From Bacteroidia bacterium (GTDB taxonomy: Bacteria; Bacteroidota; Ignavibacteria; SZUA-365): a stretch of 64,000 nucleotides of DNA. The first letter of the stretch is position 1; every line of letters starts with the position of its first letter. Where the stretch lies: NCBI GenBank assembly GCA_027493955.1, contig JAOSJT010000001.1:4264552-4328551 (forward strand). Direction: 5' to 3'. Position numbers and translations under genes: made by a program. Below the pieces are notes generated by a model. The model was not told the origin of the DNA. It did not search any database and saw nothing but the letters and a program-made list of their open reading frames with translations. Shown here one piece after another: positions 17,936-27,823 of the stretch.

Positions 17936-19186
17936 ATGAATAAACGACGAGTTGTCGTTACCGGCATGGGCGCCGTCACTTCGATAGGACTGACGGTGCA
18001 GGAATTCTGGAACAACGCTCTCGCCGGAGTTTGCGGCGTCGATTACATCAAGGCCTTCGACACCTCGGAGTTCAAAACCACATTCGGTGCGGAAGTCTGG
18101 AACTTCGACGCGCAGAATTACATCGACCGCAAAGCCGCGCAGCGCATGGATAAATTCACCCACTACGCGGTGGCTGCCGCAAGCATGGCCATTCAGGACG
18201 CGGGTCTCACTCCCGAAAACGCGGACGGTAACCGTGTCGGCGTGATCATCGGTTCCGGCATCGGCGGCATGTGGACAAACTGGGAGCAGCAGAATCTGTT
18301 CTTCGAGGCGAAAAGTCCGCGGCGCATAAGTCCTTTCTTCGTTCCCATGCTCATTTCCGATATCGCGGCGGGGCATGTGTCCATCATGAACGGCTTCAAG
18401 GGTCCGAATTATGCGACGACATCCGCTTGCGCGACATCCGCGCATGCGCTCGCCGATTCGCTCATGCTCCTTCAGCGCGGCGATGCCGACGTCATGATCA
18501 CGGGCGGATCCGAATCCGCTATCACACCAATGGGGCTCGGCGGTTTCAATGCCGCGCGCGCTCTGTCGACACGCAATGATTCGCCGAAGACCGCGAGCCG
18601 TCCCTTCGATCTCGAGCGCGACGGCTTCGTCATGGGCGACGGCGGCGGCATACTCGTGCTCGAAGAGCTCGGCCATGCCTTGCGTCGCGGCGCGAAGATT
18701 TACGCGGAATTCGTCGGTTTCGGCCTCACCGCCGATGCGCATCACATCACCGAACCGGCTCCCGGAGGCGAGGGCGCGGTGCGCTCCATGAAGCAGGCTA
18801 TCGCAGACGCGGGCTTGCAGCCGCAGGACATCACCCTCATCAGCGCGCACGGGACATCCACGCCGTACAACGACAGAAACGAATCCGCGGCGATCAAGAC
18901 CGTTTTCGGCGAGCATGCGGCGAAGCTCAAGGTGAACTCTCTCAAATCCATGACCGGGCATCTGCTTGGCGCGGCGGGTGCTGTGGAAGCCATCGCCACC
19001 GTCATGATGCTCTCGACCGGAAAAGTGCATCCCACGATTAATTACACCACGCCTGATCCCGAATGCGATCTCGACTATGTGCCGAACACGGCCATCGATT
19101 TCGAAGCTGACGCGGCACTGAGCAACAGCTTCGGCTTTGGCGGACACAACGCATCACTGCTTTTCAGGAAGTATTCGGGCGCTTGA
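17936..19186 (+). CDS. fabF: 3-oxoacyl-ACP synthase II (KAS II)
   Basis: 416 residues. Elongating condensing enzyme. N-terminus RRVVVTGMGAVTSIG, catalytic Cys165 in TTSACATSAHA, His in SAHGTSTPYND, second His in SMTGHLLGAAGA, C-terminal NSFGFGGHNASL. GGAGGA before the start. Length normal. Confidence 0.97.
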   Translation: MNKRRVVVTGMGAVTSIGLTVQEFWNNALAGVCGVDYIKAFDTSEFKTTFGAEVWNFDAQNYIDRKAAQRMDKFTHYAVAAASMAIQDAGLTPENADGNRVGVIIGSGIGGMWTNWEQQNLFFEAKSPRRISPFFVPMLISDIAAGHVSIMNGFKGPNYATTSACATSAHALADSLMLLQRGDADVMITGGSESAITPMGLGGFNAARALSTRNDSPKTASRPFDLERDGFVMGDGGGILVLEELGHALRRGAKIYAEFVGFGLTADAHHITEPAPGGEGAVRSMKQAIADAGLQPQDITLISAHGTSTPYNDRNESAAIKTVFGEHAAKLKVNSLKSMTGHLLGAAGAVEAIATVMMLSTGKVHPTINYTTPDPECDLDYVPNTAIDFEADAALSNSFGFGGHNASLLFRKYSGA

Positions 19187-19204
19187 TATGCAAAAGCTCT
19201 GAGT

Positions 19205-20038
19205 ATGCTTCGATTTCTCAAGGCACTCGTTTCCAAACGCAGCACCTCACGTACGAATGTTTCACGTCCTCCTTCCGGTCGTCACCGGGAGGAGGAACGT
19301 CTCGCCCTGTCGGCCTTCGTGACGTTCGACAGCGCCGAATTCACCCGCCGCACCGGCTACCGCATCCGTTCCATAGAATTCTTCCATCAGGCCGTCGTTC
19401 ATCGGTCCTTTCTGCAACTCTGTCCGCCCGGACGCTTCCAGTCCAACGAGCGCATGGAGTTTCTGGGTGATTCCGTCCTGAACCTCATTGTCGCCGAATA
19501 CCTCTATCTCACCTTTCCCAACGCCGAGGAAGGCCAGCTCTCCAAGGTGCGCAGCCGCCTCGTGAGCCGGGCGGCCCTCGGCGAATGCGCGCGTCGTTTG
19601 CATCTTGAAGATTTCCTCATGCTCAGCCCGAGTGCGCATCAGTCCATCAAAGACGGCAGCGAATCCATTATCGTGGACGCCGTCGAATCCTTCGTCGCCG
19701 CGATTTACCTCGACGGCGGCTATCTCGCCGCCAAGGCCTTCGTGACGGAGCATTTGCTCAACGCTTTCGGAACGACGCGCATGGCGCAGGACGAGAACTA
19801 TAAGAGCCGACTGCTCGAGTATACGCAGGCTCGCGGTCTTGGCGGGCCCAAATACGTCACCGTAGACGAGTCCGGCCCGGATCACAGCCCCGTTTTCACC
19901 GTGGAAGTGCAGGTGGGCGGTGTACCCCTCGGCGTCGGCAAAGGCAGCAACAAGAAGGCGGCGGAACAGAACGCCGCGTCCTTTGCGTTGAGTCATCTGC
20001 AATCGCAGGATCAGGCAGCCGCACAGCAAAATTCCTGA
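19205..20038 (+). CDS. rnc: Ribonuclease III
   Basis: 277 residues. Cleaves double-stranded RNA in rRNA and mRNA processing. Signature ERMEFLGDSVLNLIVAEYL with catalytic Glu/Asp, second acidic cluster DAVESFVAAIYLDGG, C-terminal dsRNA-binding domain (YKSRLLEYTQARG onward; GKGSNKKAAEQNAA). About 40 residues precede the domain, slightly longer than usual. Last gene of the fatty-acid cluster, as in many bacteria. Confidence 0.96.
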   Translation: MLRFLKALVSKRSTSRTNVSRPPSGRHREEERLALSAFVTFDSAEFTRRTGYRIRSIEFFHQAVVHRSFLQLCPPGRFQSNERMEFLGDSVLNLIVAEYLYLTFPNAEEGQLSKVRSRLVSRAALGECARRLHLEDFLMLSPSAHQSIKDGSESIIVDAVESFVAAIYLDGGYLAAKAFVTEHLLNAFGTTRMAQDENYKSRLLEYTQARGLGGPKYVTVDESGPDHSPVFTVEVQVGGVPLGVGKGSNKKAAEQNAASFALSHLQSQDQAAAQQNS

Positions 20039-20125
20039 TCCCTTCGTCCCGACCGCGTGATCACGCGCGGCCGCTTCCCCCTAATCGACGATTTCATCAC
20101 GCAACTGAAATTGAACGGTCCCATC

Positions 20126-23005
20126 ATGAAACGCACCCCACTGTACGAAACCTCCTTTGAAACACGGCACATCGGACCGAGCGTCCGCGAAGAGCAGGAA
20201 ATGCTCGCGCTGCTCGGCGTATCCTCACTCGATGCTTTGATAGACCAAACCGTCCCGGCGCAGATTCGCTTGCCCAGGCCGCTGGACTTGCCGGATGGCA
20301 TGGGCGAGCACAGCTATCTCGCAGAGTTGAAGGCACTCGCCGGAAAGAACAAGGTGTTCCGTTCGTACATCGGACTGGGCTATTACAACACGCACACGCC
20401 CAGCGTCATTCGCCGCAATGTTCTGGAAAATCCGGGCTGGTACACCTCGTACACGCCGTATCAGGCCGAGATTTCGCAGGGACGCCTTGAAGCGATTCTG
20501 AATTATCAGACGATGATCGTGGACCTGACGGGCATGGAAATTGCAAACGCCTCCCTGCTCGACGAGGGCACCGCCGCGGCCGAAGCCATGATCATGGCGC
20601 GCGGTATTGTTTCGCGCAGCGCTGCGCGCAAGGGCAGCATGAAATTTTTCGTATGCGACACGGTGTATCCGCAAACACTGGATGTGCTTGCGCTCCGCGC
20701 CGAACCGCTGGGCTACGAAATTGTGCGCGGAGATTTCCGCACGGCGCAGCTCGACGAGTCCTTCTTCGGCGTGCTGCTGCAATACCCGGCGCAGGATGGC
20801 AAGGTGCATGATTACCGCACGATTGTGGAACAGGCACATGCGCTGGGTCTGGTCGTGGTCGTGGCTGCGGACATCATGTCTCTTGTCGCGCTCACACCAC
20901 CGGGCGAGTTCGGTGCCGACATCGTTGTCGGAAATTCTCAGCGCTTCGGTGTGCCCATGGGCTACGGCGGTCCGCACGCGGCGTTTTTCGCCACAAAGCA
21001 GAGCTACGTTCGCCAGATGCCCGGTCGCATCATGGGTGTTTCGGTGGATCGCCACGGCAACCGCGCCTATCGCATGACGCTGCAGACGCGCGAGCAGCAT
21101 ATCCGCCGCGAAAAGGCCACGTCCAACATCTGCACCGCGCAGGCGCTGCTGGCGGTGATGGCGGGCATGTACGCGATTTATCATGGCGCGGAAGGATTGA
21201 AGAACATCGCCGGAAGCATCCATACCGCCGCGGTAGCGCTGGACAAGGGCCTGCGCTCGCTGGGCTACGAGCAGTTGAACGAAGCGTACTTCGACACGCT
21301 GCTGGTGAAAGCCGATGCGGCGAAACTCCGTCCCTTCGCCGAAGCGGCCGGCATCAACTTCCGCTATGTCGATTCGGACCATGTATGCATCGCTCTGGAC
21401 GAGACGGTGACGGAAAAGGATATTCACGACATTCTGACGGTATTCGCGCAATGCGCCGGCAAAGAGTGGAAGGGCGGGGCGGATCTTTTCGACGCACTCG
21501 CTACAGATTTTGCGGAGGGCGTCGCGCGGAGCAGCGCTTTCCTGACGCATCCGGTATTCAACATGAACCGCAGCGAAACGGAAATGATGCGCTACATCAA
21601 GCGTCTGGAGAACAAGGACGTGTCGCTGGTGCATTCCATGATTCCGCTGGGTTCCTGCACCATGAAACTCAACGCGGCGACGGAGTTGTATCCGATCACC
21701 TGGCCGGAATTCGGAGCGATACATCCCTATGTCCCGGCCGATCAGGCGGAGGGCTATCGTGAAATGATTACCGAGCTTGAGCAGCAGCTCGCCGAGGTCA
21801 CCGGTTTCGCCGCCACGTCGCTCATGCCCAATTCCGGTGCGCAGGGCGAATACACGGGCCTGATGGTCATCCGCGCGTATCACGTGGCGCAGGGCGATGC
21901 GCAGCGCAATGTGGTGCTCATTCCTTCCTCCGCACACGGCACCAATCCCGCGTCCGCCGTCATGGCCGGCGCCGAGGTGGTGATCGTCGCTTGCGACGAT
22001 CGCGGCAATATCGACGTGACCGATCTGCGCGCAAAGGCGGAGCAGTACCGCGATCGCCTGTCCGCGCTCATGGTCACCTATCCCAGCACACACGGAGTGT
22101 TCGAGGAGAGCATCATGGACGTATGCCGCGTCATTCACGATAACGGCGGCCTGGTGTACATGGATGGCGCCAACCTCAACGCGCAGCTCGGGCTCACCAG
22201 TCCCGGTCTCATCGGCGCGGACGTCTGCCATTTGAATCTGCATAAGACCTTCGCCATTCCGCACGGCGGTGGCGGTCCGGGCATGGGCCCCATTTGCGTC
22301 ACCGCGGCGCTGGCGCCCTTCCTTCCGGGGCACCCCGTGGTTGCGACGGGCGGCGACAAGGCCATACCGGCCGTATCGGCTGCTCCCTGGGGCAGCGCGA
22401 GCATTCTGCCGATTTCTTACGGCTACATCAAAATGCTCGGCGGTCCCGGACTGACGGAGTCCACAAAATTCGCCATCCTGAATGCAAACTATCTCAAGGC
22501 GCGTCTGGAACAGGACTACAGCATCCTGTACACCGGGGCCAACGGCCGCGTGGCGCATGAGTTCATTCTTGATCTGCGTCCGTTCAAGGATGCGCATATC
22601 GAAGCCATCGATGTCGCGAAGCGCCTCATGGATTACGGCTTCCACGCCCCCACCGTGGCCTTCCCCGTAGCCGGCACGCTGATGATCGAGCCCACCGAAA
22701 GCGAGAGCAAGGCCGAGCTGGACCGCTTTGCCGAGGCCATGCTGGAAATCCGCAAAGAGATTCAGGAAATCCTCGACGGCACCGCCGACGCGCACGACAA
22801 CGTGCTGAAAAACGCGCCGCACACCGCCACAGAGGCCACCAACGAAGTGTGGGAGCATCCCTACACGCGCGCCAGGGCCGTCTTCCCGCTGCCCTACGTG
22901 CGTCAGGCCAAGGTCTGGACGCCCGTCGCCCGCATAGACGACTCCTACGGCGACCGCAACATCATGTGCGCGTGTCCGCCCATCGAGGAGTATATGGCGG
23001 AGTAA
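20126..23005 (+). CDS. gcvP: Glycine dehydrogenase (decarboxylating), fused P protein
   Basis: 959 residues, both halves of P protein in one chain. PLP-dependent decarboxylation of glycine, passing the aminomethyl group to the lipoyl H protein. N-terminus [21 protein letters not shown] is diagnostic; PLP Lys707 is in [23 protein letters not shown] 20126 fits the family start better than ATG 20057. No gcvT or gcvH nearby in the window. Confidence 0.96.
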   Translation: MKRTPLYETSFETRHIGPSVREEQEMLALLGVSSLDALIDQTVPAQIRLPRPLDLPDGMGEHSYLAELKALAGKNKVFRSYIGLGYYNTHTPSVIRRNVLENPGWYTSYTPYQAEISQGRLEAILNYQTMIVDLTGMEIANASLLDEGTAAAEAMIMARGIVSRSAARKGSMKFFVCDTVYPQTLDVLALRAEPLGYEIVRGDFRTAQLDESFFGVLLQYPAQDGKVHDYRTIVEQAHALGLVVVVAADIMSLVALTPPGEFGADIVVGNSQRFGVPMGYGGPHAAFFATKQSYVRQMPGRIMGVSVDRHGNRAYRMTLQTREQHIRREKATSNICTAQALLAVMAGMYAIYHGAEGLKNIAGSIHTAAVALDKGLRSLGYEQLNEAYFDTLLVKADAAKLRPFAEAAGINFRYVDSDHVCIALDETVTEKDIHDILTVFAQCAGKEWKGGADLFDALATDFAEGVARSSAFLTHPVFNMNRSETEMMRYIKRLENKDVSLVHSMIPLGSCTMKLNAATELYPITWPEFGAIHPYVPADQAEGYREMITELEQQLAEVTGFAATSLMPNSGAQGEYTGLMVIRAYHVAQGDAQRNVVLIPSSAHGTNPASAVMAGAEVVIVACDDRGNIDVTDLRAKAEQYRDRLSALMVTYPSTHGVFEESIMDVCRVIHDNGGLVYMDGANLNAQLGLTSPGLIGADVCHLNLHKTFAIPHGGGGPGMGPICVTAALAPFLPGHPVVATGGDKAIPAVSAAPWGSASILPISYGYIKMLGGPGLTESTKFAILNANYLKARLEQDYSILYTGANGRVAHEFILDLRPFKDAHIEAIDVAKRLMDYGFHAPTVAFPVAGTLMIEPTESESKAELDRFAEAMLEIRKEIQEILDGTADAHDNVLKNAPHTATEATNEVWEHPYTRARAVFPLPYVRQAKVWTPVARIDDSYGDRNIMCACPPIEEYMAE

Positions 23006-23176
23006 AGAGTAAATAGTAAAGAGTAAAGAGTGAAGGGGTCTGGTTTCCGGGCCCCTTCGATGTTTTGGTGTGGAGGTGGTAAAGGGGGAAGGGTAAAGTG
23101 TAAAGCGGGCTGGTGACTTTTTCACCTCCCCCGCTTTTCATAGTCCACATCCTTCTCATTGTATTTCTCCTTCCTC
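23001..23176. repeat. Short GTAAAGA array and pyrimidine arm (foldback locus B)
   Basis: Overlapping the gcvP stop, about five 7-base units GTAAAGA/GTAAATA run to 23034, ending GAGTGAAGG as the larger array near 43.2 kb does. A second purine stretch (GTAAAGGGGGAAGGGTAAAG) lies at 23080-23100. A pyrimidine-rich right side follows (CTTTTTCACCTCCCCCGC, 23117-23134, and TTCTCCTTCCTCC at 23166-23178). Confidence 0.65.
23032..23067 (+). terminator. Probable terminator after gcvP
   Basis: GAAGGGG (23032-23038) pairs with CCCCTTC (23052-23058), with partial pairing inside the 13-base loop, and is followed by GATGTTTTGG. The T-run is short, so the strength is uncertain. Confidence 0.5.
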
Positions 23177-23226
23177 CTGCGTAACATGAATTCCGACATG
23201 CGTGTCCATCACACGGAGTATGATCG

Positions 23227-23712
23227 ATGAGAAAGGTTCTTCCGCTTCTGGCGCTGCTGCTGTTCGCCTCCTGTTCCGGCACTCCCGATAAACCGGCATT
23301 TTCGGATTTCCTCGAGATCCGGGATATCGTGGAAGATGACCCGCTCGCGCATCAATTCGCGTCGCTCGGCGGCGAGAAATACCGGCTGGGCGATCCCATG
23401 ATTTACGGGCGTTCGGTCAATCGCTTTCAGATCAAAGCGGTTTCACCGGAGCAATACGACATGCTCATCACGCTTACCGGCGCGGAGGACGCCCGCTGGC
23501 GCCGTTTCGCCCGCAGCCGCATCGGCAAAACGGTCGCGCTCGTGGTGGACGGAAAAGTGCAGGCAACCTTTCCCGTCATCGATCCCGGACCACCCGCGGA
23601 GGACAAGCTGCTTGTCATAACGATACCGGCGGTATGCGAGAGCGAGAAGGACGCGCAGAGACTCGAGCAGTTTCTCGAAACATCGAAAAAGCCACTCAAG
23701 AAGGAAAAATAA
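23227..23712 (+). CDS. Lipoprotein with SecD-like periplasmic segment
   Basis: 161 residues. Signal peptide with lipobox LLFASC (Cys16), so a membrane-anchored lipoprotein. Residues about 70-125 (YDMLITLTGAEDARWRRFAR, then IGKTVALVVDGKVQATFPVI) resemble the head of the SecD P1 domain, where a similar beta-alpha unit ends in VLDG-V-SAP. No channel helices follow, so it is not SecD itself. Its role is unknown. GTG of the next gene starts 3 bases after the stop, suggesting a pair. Confidence 0.7.
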   Translation: MRKVLPLLALLLFASCSGTPDKPAFSDFLEIRDIVEDDPLAHQFASLGGEKYRLGDPMIYGRSVNRFQIKAVSPEQYDMLITLTGAEDARWRRFARSRIGKTVALVVDGKVQATFPVIDPGPPAEDKLLVITIPAVCESEKDAQRLEQFLETSKKPLKKEK

Positions 23713-23715
23713 ATC

Positions 23716-24318
23716 GTGCGGAGATTTTTTCTCTGGTTCGGGGTCGCGGCACTGCTGGCTGTTGTCATCTGGCAGTTCTGGCCTGATCGCGTCATCGAAC
23801 ACGAAGCGGGCGTGCTTTGTCCGGACGAGCCACGGCAGACGAAACCCACACGCACATCCCCCTGGCTGCACGGCGATTTCATGATCACCGCGCTGGCGGA
23901 TTACGACATCCGCGCTCGCGTGTTGAGCAGAAAAAATTACGGCAGTGGAAAGGAGTCCGATCTCTCTCCGGTGGATCTGGCTCTCGGCTGGGGACCCATG
24001 TCCGACCAGTTCGTGGTCGACAAGCTGGATATATCCCAGGGACATCGCTGGTACAAGTGGAATGTCAAGGAACTCATGCCCATTCCGCAAAAGGACATCG
24101 AGCGCTCCAGCGCCAATGTGCACATCATTCCGGCGAACGAGGACGTCGAGGATGCGCTGGACGATGTGTACGTCGGCAGCATCGTGCACATGACGGGCTA
24201 TCTCATCAAGGCCACGCAGGAAGGCAACTGGCGCTGGGTTTCCTCCACCACCCGCAACGACACCGGCGACGGCGCCTGCGAAGTGTTCTGGGTAGAGAGC
24301 ATATCTGTGGAAAACTGA
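23716..24318 (+). CDS. Membrane-anchored conserved protein of unknown function
   Basis: 200 residues with an N-terminal membrane anchor (RFFLWFGVAALLAVVIWQFW). The body has conserved-looking blocks DYDIRARVLSRKNY, SPVDLALGWGPMSD, SANVHIIPAN and the ending GACEVFWVESI. I have seen proteins of this kind in several phyla annotated only as hypothetical. Start is GTG 23716, immediately downstream of the lipoprotein. Likely envelope-facing. Confidence 0.75.
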   Translation: MRRFFLWFGVAALLAVVIWQFWPDRVIEHEAGVLCPDEPRQTKPTRTSPWLHGDFMITALADYDIRARVLSRKNYGSGKESDLSPVDLALGWGPMSDQFVVDKLDISQGHRWYKWNVKELMPIPQKDIERSSANVHIIPANEDVEDALDDVYVGSIVHMTGYLIKATQEGNWRWVSSTTRNDTGDGACEVFWVESISVEN

Positions 24319-24652
24319 CAGGGGAGCAGAAAACGGAGAGCAGAGAGCCCGTCTGCACTATCCGGATATACGTACAACGAGCTCCATCCGCTATCGGCTC
24401 CGGTGAGCTTCTGTACGCTCATGTATGCGTACATGAAGTATTTGCACGCGCCGTGCGCTTCCGCAGAGCCGTGCTCTCTGCGCTTCGCTCCCTGCCTGCC
24501 CTCCGCTTGAATTCTAACACATTCATCATCACCTACTTACCGTTCACTCATGAGGGAGCGCGATATTACCCTAGCGTGCGAGCGCTCTCCCTCGGATGCG
24601 TGGCAGTCACCATCAGCAAGGCAAGTGCAGAATCAAGAATGAAGGATATGCG
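24319..24652. repeat. Intergenic region with short purine/pyrimidine foldback (locus H)
   Basis: Left side 24320-24350 is a degenerate GAGCAGA run (GGGGAGCAGAAAACGGAGAG, then CAGAGAG). Right side 24466-24507 is the pyrimidine counterpart (GCTCTCTGCGCTTCGCTCCC, then TGCCTGCCCTCCGC). A separate interrupted inverted repeat is at 24552-24593 (GAGGGAGCGC / GCGCTCTCCCTC). No convincing gene; the end contains the ribosome site GAAGGA (24641) for the next gene. Confidence 0.5.
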
Positions 24653-25468
24653 ATGATAACATCCACAACATCCAGGAACGTGATCGAAGCCTCAGCGAAT
24701 TCTTCTATCCTCCCCGGCTTTCTTCCGTTGCTTCACGCGCTCGCCGATGCAAGCGCAGTCTGGATCATGCGCCATTTCCGGACCGATTTCGCAACGGAGC
24801 GCAAAGCGGACAGTAGCCCCGTTACCGAGGCGGACCGGGGCGCCGAGCGCATCATGCGGGAGATGATTCTTGCTTCACATCCGGATCATGGCATCATCGG
24901 CGAAGAGTACGGAAGCCTGCGTCCCGAAGCGCGCTGGACCTGGGTGCTGGATCCCATCGACGGCACGAAATCCTTTATCAGCGGCGTGCCGCTGTTCGGG
25001 ACGCTCATCGCCGTCTGCGAATACGGTCAGCCGCTTCTGGGCTGTATCAACTTTCCAGTGCTGCATCAACGGCTGATCGGTGACAACAGAAACGCATGGC
25101 TCAATGGCTCTCGCATCAGCGTGCGGCCGATACACGCACTGGAAGATGCCACATTGCTGGTAACCGATCCCTCCGATATCAGGCGTCACAAAAACGGTGT
25201 TGCATTCGAACGTCTCACGGAGCGCGTCGGTATCTTCAGAAGCTGGGGGGATTGCTATGGACATGCCTTGCTCGCTTCCGGATACGCGGACATCATGGTG
25301 GATCCCGTACTGCAACCCTGGGATATCATGGCGCTACTGCCCGTCCTGCGGGGGGCCGGAGCCGCGGTGAGCAGCTACGAAGGCGGGGATGCGGTCGCGT
25401 CCGGGAGTCTCGTCGCATCGCATCCCGCCCTGCATGACGAGGTAATCGCGATGCTGAATAACGACTGA
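24653..25468 (+). CDS. Inositol-monophosphatase family phosphatase (HisN-like)
   Basis: 271 residues from ATG 24653, with GAAGGA upstream; the in-frame extension from 24596 is not family-like. Metal-site motifs: GEEYG (Glu), WVLDPIDGTKSFISG (the DPIDGT signature) and QPWDIMALLPVL. The DPIDGTKSF form is the one seen in the histidinol-phosphatase (HisN) subgroup, but substrates are hard to call: histidinol phosphate, inositol phosphate or PAP are possible. No his genes are nearby. Confidence 0.85.
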   Translation: MITSTTSRNVIEASANSSILPGFLPLLHALADASAVWIMRHFRTDFATERKADSSPVTEADRGAERIMREMILASHPDHGIIGEEYGSLRPEARWTWVLDPIDGTKSFISGVPLFGTLIAVCEYGQPLLGCINFPVLHQRLIGDNRNAWLNGSRISVRPIHALEDATLLVTDPSDIRRHKNGVAFERLTERVGIFRSWGDCYGHALLASGYADIMVDPVLQPWDIMALLPVLRGAGAAVSSYEGGDAVASGSLVASHPALHDEVIAMLNND

Positions 25469-25685
25469 CTTGACGAATCGGCGCTCCGGCTTTCGCTGAT
25501 CTCCATCTCTCCGATGCCATAAAGCGGATAACGCACTCCGTAACACCAATTAGCTGTTCCGACCAGACCCCACTCTCGTCCGCGACGACGGCGGCACTCA
25601 TTCTGTTAGAATGGTGTTTGCAACTTCACACAATGATCTCATCATATCATAACAGCGGGGCAATACTGGGCTGCTACCTTGCACT

Positions 25686-26768
25686 ATGCAAGAAGCGCAG
25701 ATACTCCGGAAAAACGCCACCCGATTCCTTGTCGCAGTGCTCATTGCAGGGAGTGCCCTGTTGCTGTGGCAGCAGCTTCGCGGTGTGTCGCTGCACGATG
25801 TGCAAGCGCTGGTGAGCACCCTCGGATATCGTCTGCCTCTGATCGTCCTTCCGTACGGACTCGTGCTCCTGCTTGACGTACTCGGTTGGCGGCAATGCAT
25901 GACAACACCGCGCTATCTGTCACTGCGCACCCTTTTCGCCATCCGTGTCTCCACCGATGCGTTATTGAACACCATCCCGGCCGGGGTGGCGATAGCCGAA
26001 CCGATGCGCATCATGATGCTGCATCGTCGTCTGCGTCTTCCCGTCGCCGACGCGACCTCCGCCACACTTCTTTCAAAGATGAATATCGCTATCGCACAAA
26101 TGTTGTTTGTGCTCCTGGGCCTGTTGCTCGTATTGCTTCATGCCAATCAACATCAGGGCATCGCCGCGTTGCTGGACAGCGCCGGAGGATGGGTGACCGT
26201 GCTGCCGGCGACGCTGCTTGTTCTCGCCGTGCTGTCTCTCCCGTACACTGGGCCGCGCTTTACGCAACTGCTGCAGCTGCTGCATCGATTGCCTGTGCCT
26301 ACACTCCGGAAGCAGTTGTCAAGAGGGGAGAGAGCGCTCGCGGAGATTGACGGGTATATCGGGGATTTCGCGCGCAGCAATCGCGCCCGCTTTATTACCT
26401 CGCTGCTGCTGTTTCTCTGGGGTTGGCTGCTCATGGCGGCGGAAACATGGCTCCTGCTGCACCTGCTCGGTGCGGAAGTCAGCATATCGCAGGCGATCGT
26501 ATTTGAAGGGCTCGCGTCCATCGTCAAGCTGCTATTTTTCTTTATTCCCTCCGGGATAGGTGCGCAGGATTTGAGCTTCGTCGCCATGCTCTTCGCCTTC
26601 GGAGTTCCCGATGCCGCCACGGTTGCCGTCGCCTTCATGCTGCTTCGTCGCGGGAAAGAATTGTTCTGGGCGATCACCGGCCTCGGAGTGCTGGGCTTCC
26701 TTCGTCCGGGTACCGATGCGCATACGCCCGCGCAGCAGACTGCGATGGCGGGAGAGGCGGTCTCGTGA
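25686..26768 (+). CDS. Lysylphosphatidylglycerol-synthase-TM/UPF0104 family membrane protein
   Basis: 360 residues, about 8 membrane helices, beginning with LVAVLIAGSALLLWQQL. Pattern and the helix end SGIGAQDLSFVAMLFAFG fit the AglD/UPF0104 (LPG_synthase_TM) family. Family members translocate or modify lipids, some linked to polyprenol-glycan. It opens the glycan cluster and ends in a GTGA overlap with the next gene, so a role in moving or modifying a lipid-linked sugar is plausible. Confidence 0.82.
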   Translation: MQEAQILRKNATRFLVAVLIAGSALLLWQQLRGVSLHDVQALVSTLGYRLPLIVLPYGLVLLLDVLGWRQCMTTPRYLSLRTLFAIRVSTDALLNTIPAGVAIAEPMRIMMLHRRLRLPVADATSATLLSKMNIAIAQMLFVLLGLLLVLLHANQHQGIAALLDSAGGWVTVLPATLLVLAVLSLPYTGPRFTQLLQLLHRLPVPTLRKQLSRGERALAEIDGYIGDFARSNRARFITSLLLFLWGWLLMAAETWLLLHLLGAEVSISQAIVFEGLASIVKLLFFFIPSGIGAQDLSFVAMLFAFGVPDAATVAVAFMLLRRGKELFWAITGLGVLGFLRPGTDAHTPAQQTAMAGEAVS

Positions 26769-27823
26769 AGAACATCCTTTTCATCTGTGGATCCATCAAT
26801 CAGACGACGCAGATGCACGCCATCGCGCGTGAACTGCCCGGTCATGCGCATTACTTTACCCCGTACTATTCGCATGGATTCATCGGCTGGTGCGCGAAAA
26901 GAGGATTCCTGGAGTTCTCCATACTCGGTGCGAAACTCGGCAATCGCGCACTGGAGTATTTACGCGCGCATGATCTTCGGATTGACATGCACGGACAGGG
27001 GCGATCGTACGACCTGGTGCTGACCTGCAGCGATCTGATCATTCCACGAAATATCCGGCACACGCCGATCGTGCTTGTGCAGGAGGGGATGACCGACCCG
27101 AAGAATGTTGCTTACTATCTCGCGAAGTATCTGAAGCTGCCCCGGTGGATGGCCAGTACATCAACCACCGGACTCAGTCATGCGTATCGGGCCTTCTGCG
27201 TGGCGAGTGAAGGATACCGAGAGATGTTTCTGCACAACGGCGTCCGCCCGGGGACGCTACGCGTGACCGGCATACCGAATTTTGACAATTGTGCCGAGTA
27301 CCGGAACAACGATTTTCCCCATCGGAACTTCGTGCTCGTCGCAACGAGCGATATGCGCGAAACATTCAAGTACGAAAACAGAGTCCGATTCATCCGCCGC
27401 TGCCTGGACATCGCTCAAGGTCGTCAGCTCATCTTCAAGCTGCATCCTAATGAACATGCGGAGCGCGCCACAAAGGAGATTCAGACGCATGCTCCCGGCG
27501 CTCTCGTCTATGCCACCGGAAACATCAACCACATGATCGCGAACTGCGATGTGCTCGTGACGCGATTCTCTTCCGTCGTCTATATCGGTCTGGCGCTGGA
27601 GAAGGAAGTGTACTCGGATTTCGACGTGCACGAGCTTCGCGGCAAGGTCCCGATACAGAACGGAGGCAGTTCCGCCGCCGCGATCGCCGTCGTGTGTCGC
27701 GAGATTCTCGTCCGCGAAGCGCTGGGCGGTACAGGACAGGTGGTTACGCGACAAGCGGGTACGCCACAGTTCCTGCCGGCATTCGCAACGCGCATACGCA
27801 GGCATTTCGGGAGCGGCGCATGA
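26765..27823 (+). CDS. GT-B-like glycosyltransferase family protein
   Basis: 352 residues, start GTG 26765 in a GTGA overlap. N-terminal Rossmann-like start NILFICGSINQTTQMHAIAREL; a C-terminal half with LIFKLHPNEHAERA and a nucleotide-site-like stretch MIANCDVLVTRFSSVVYIGLAL. This resembles the CDP-glycerol/epimerase-like group of GT-B proteins that transfer surface sugars or polyol phosphates. The donor could be the CMP-sugar made by the genes after it. No exact family assignment. Confidence 0.6.
   Translation: MKNILFICGSINQTTQMHAIARELPGHAHYFTPYYSHGFIGWCAKRGFLEFSILGAKLGNRALEYLRAHDLRIDMHGQGRSYDLVLTCSDLIIPRNIRHTPIVLVQEGMTDPKNVAYYLAKYLKLPRWMASTSTTGLSHAYRAFCVASEGYREMFLHNGVRPGTLRVTGIPNFDNCAEYRNNDFPHRNFVLVATSDMRETFKYENRVRFIRRCLDIAQGRQLIFKLHPNEHAERATKEIQTHAPGALVYATGNINHMIANCDVLVTRFSSVVYIGLALEKEVYSDFDVHELRGKVPIQNGGSSAAAIAVVCREILVREALGGTGQVVTRQAGTPQFLPAFATRIRRHFGSGA

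Noticed and set aside
20054-20067. 14-bp palindrome CGCGTGATCACGCG between rnc and gcvP
   Set aside because: No T-run and no second copy seen; could be chance in G+C-rich DNA.
24552-24593. Interrupted inverted repeat GAGGGAGCGC/GCGCTCTCCCTC
   Set aside because: Bulged stem and no terminator tail.
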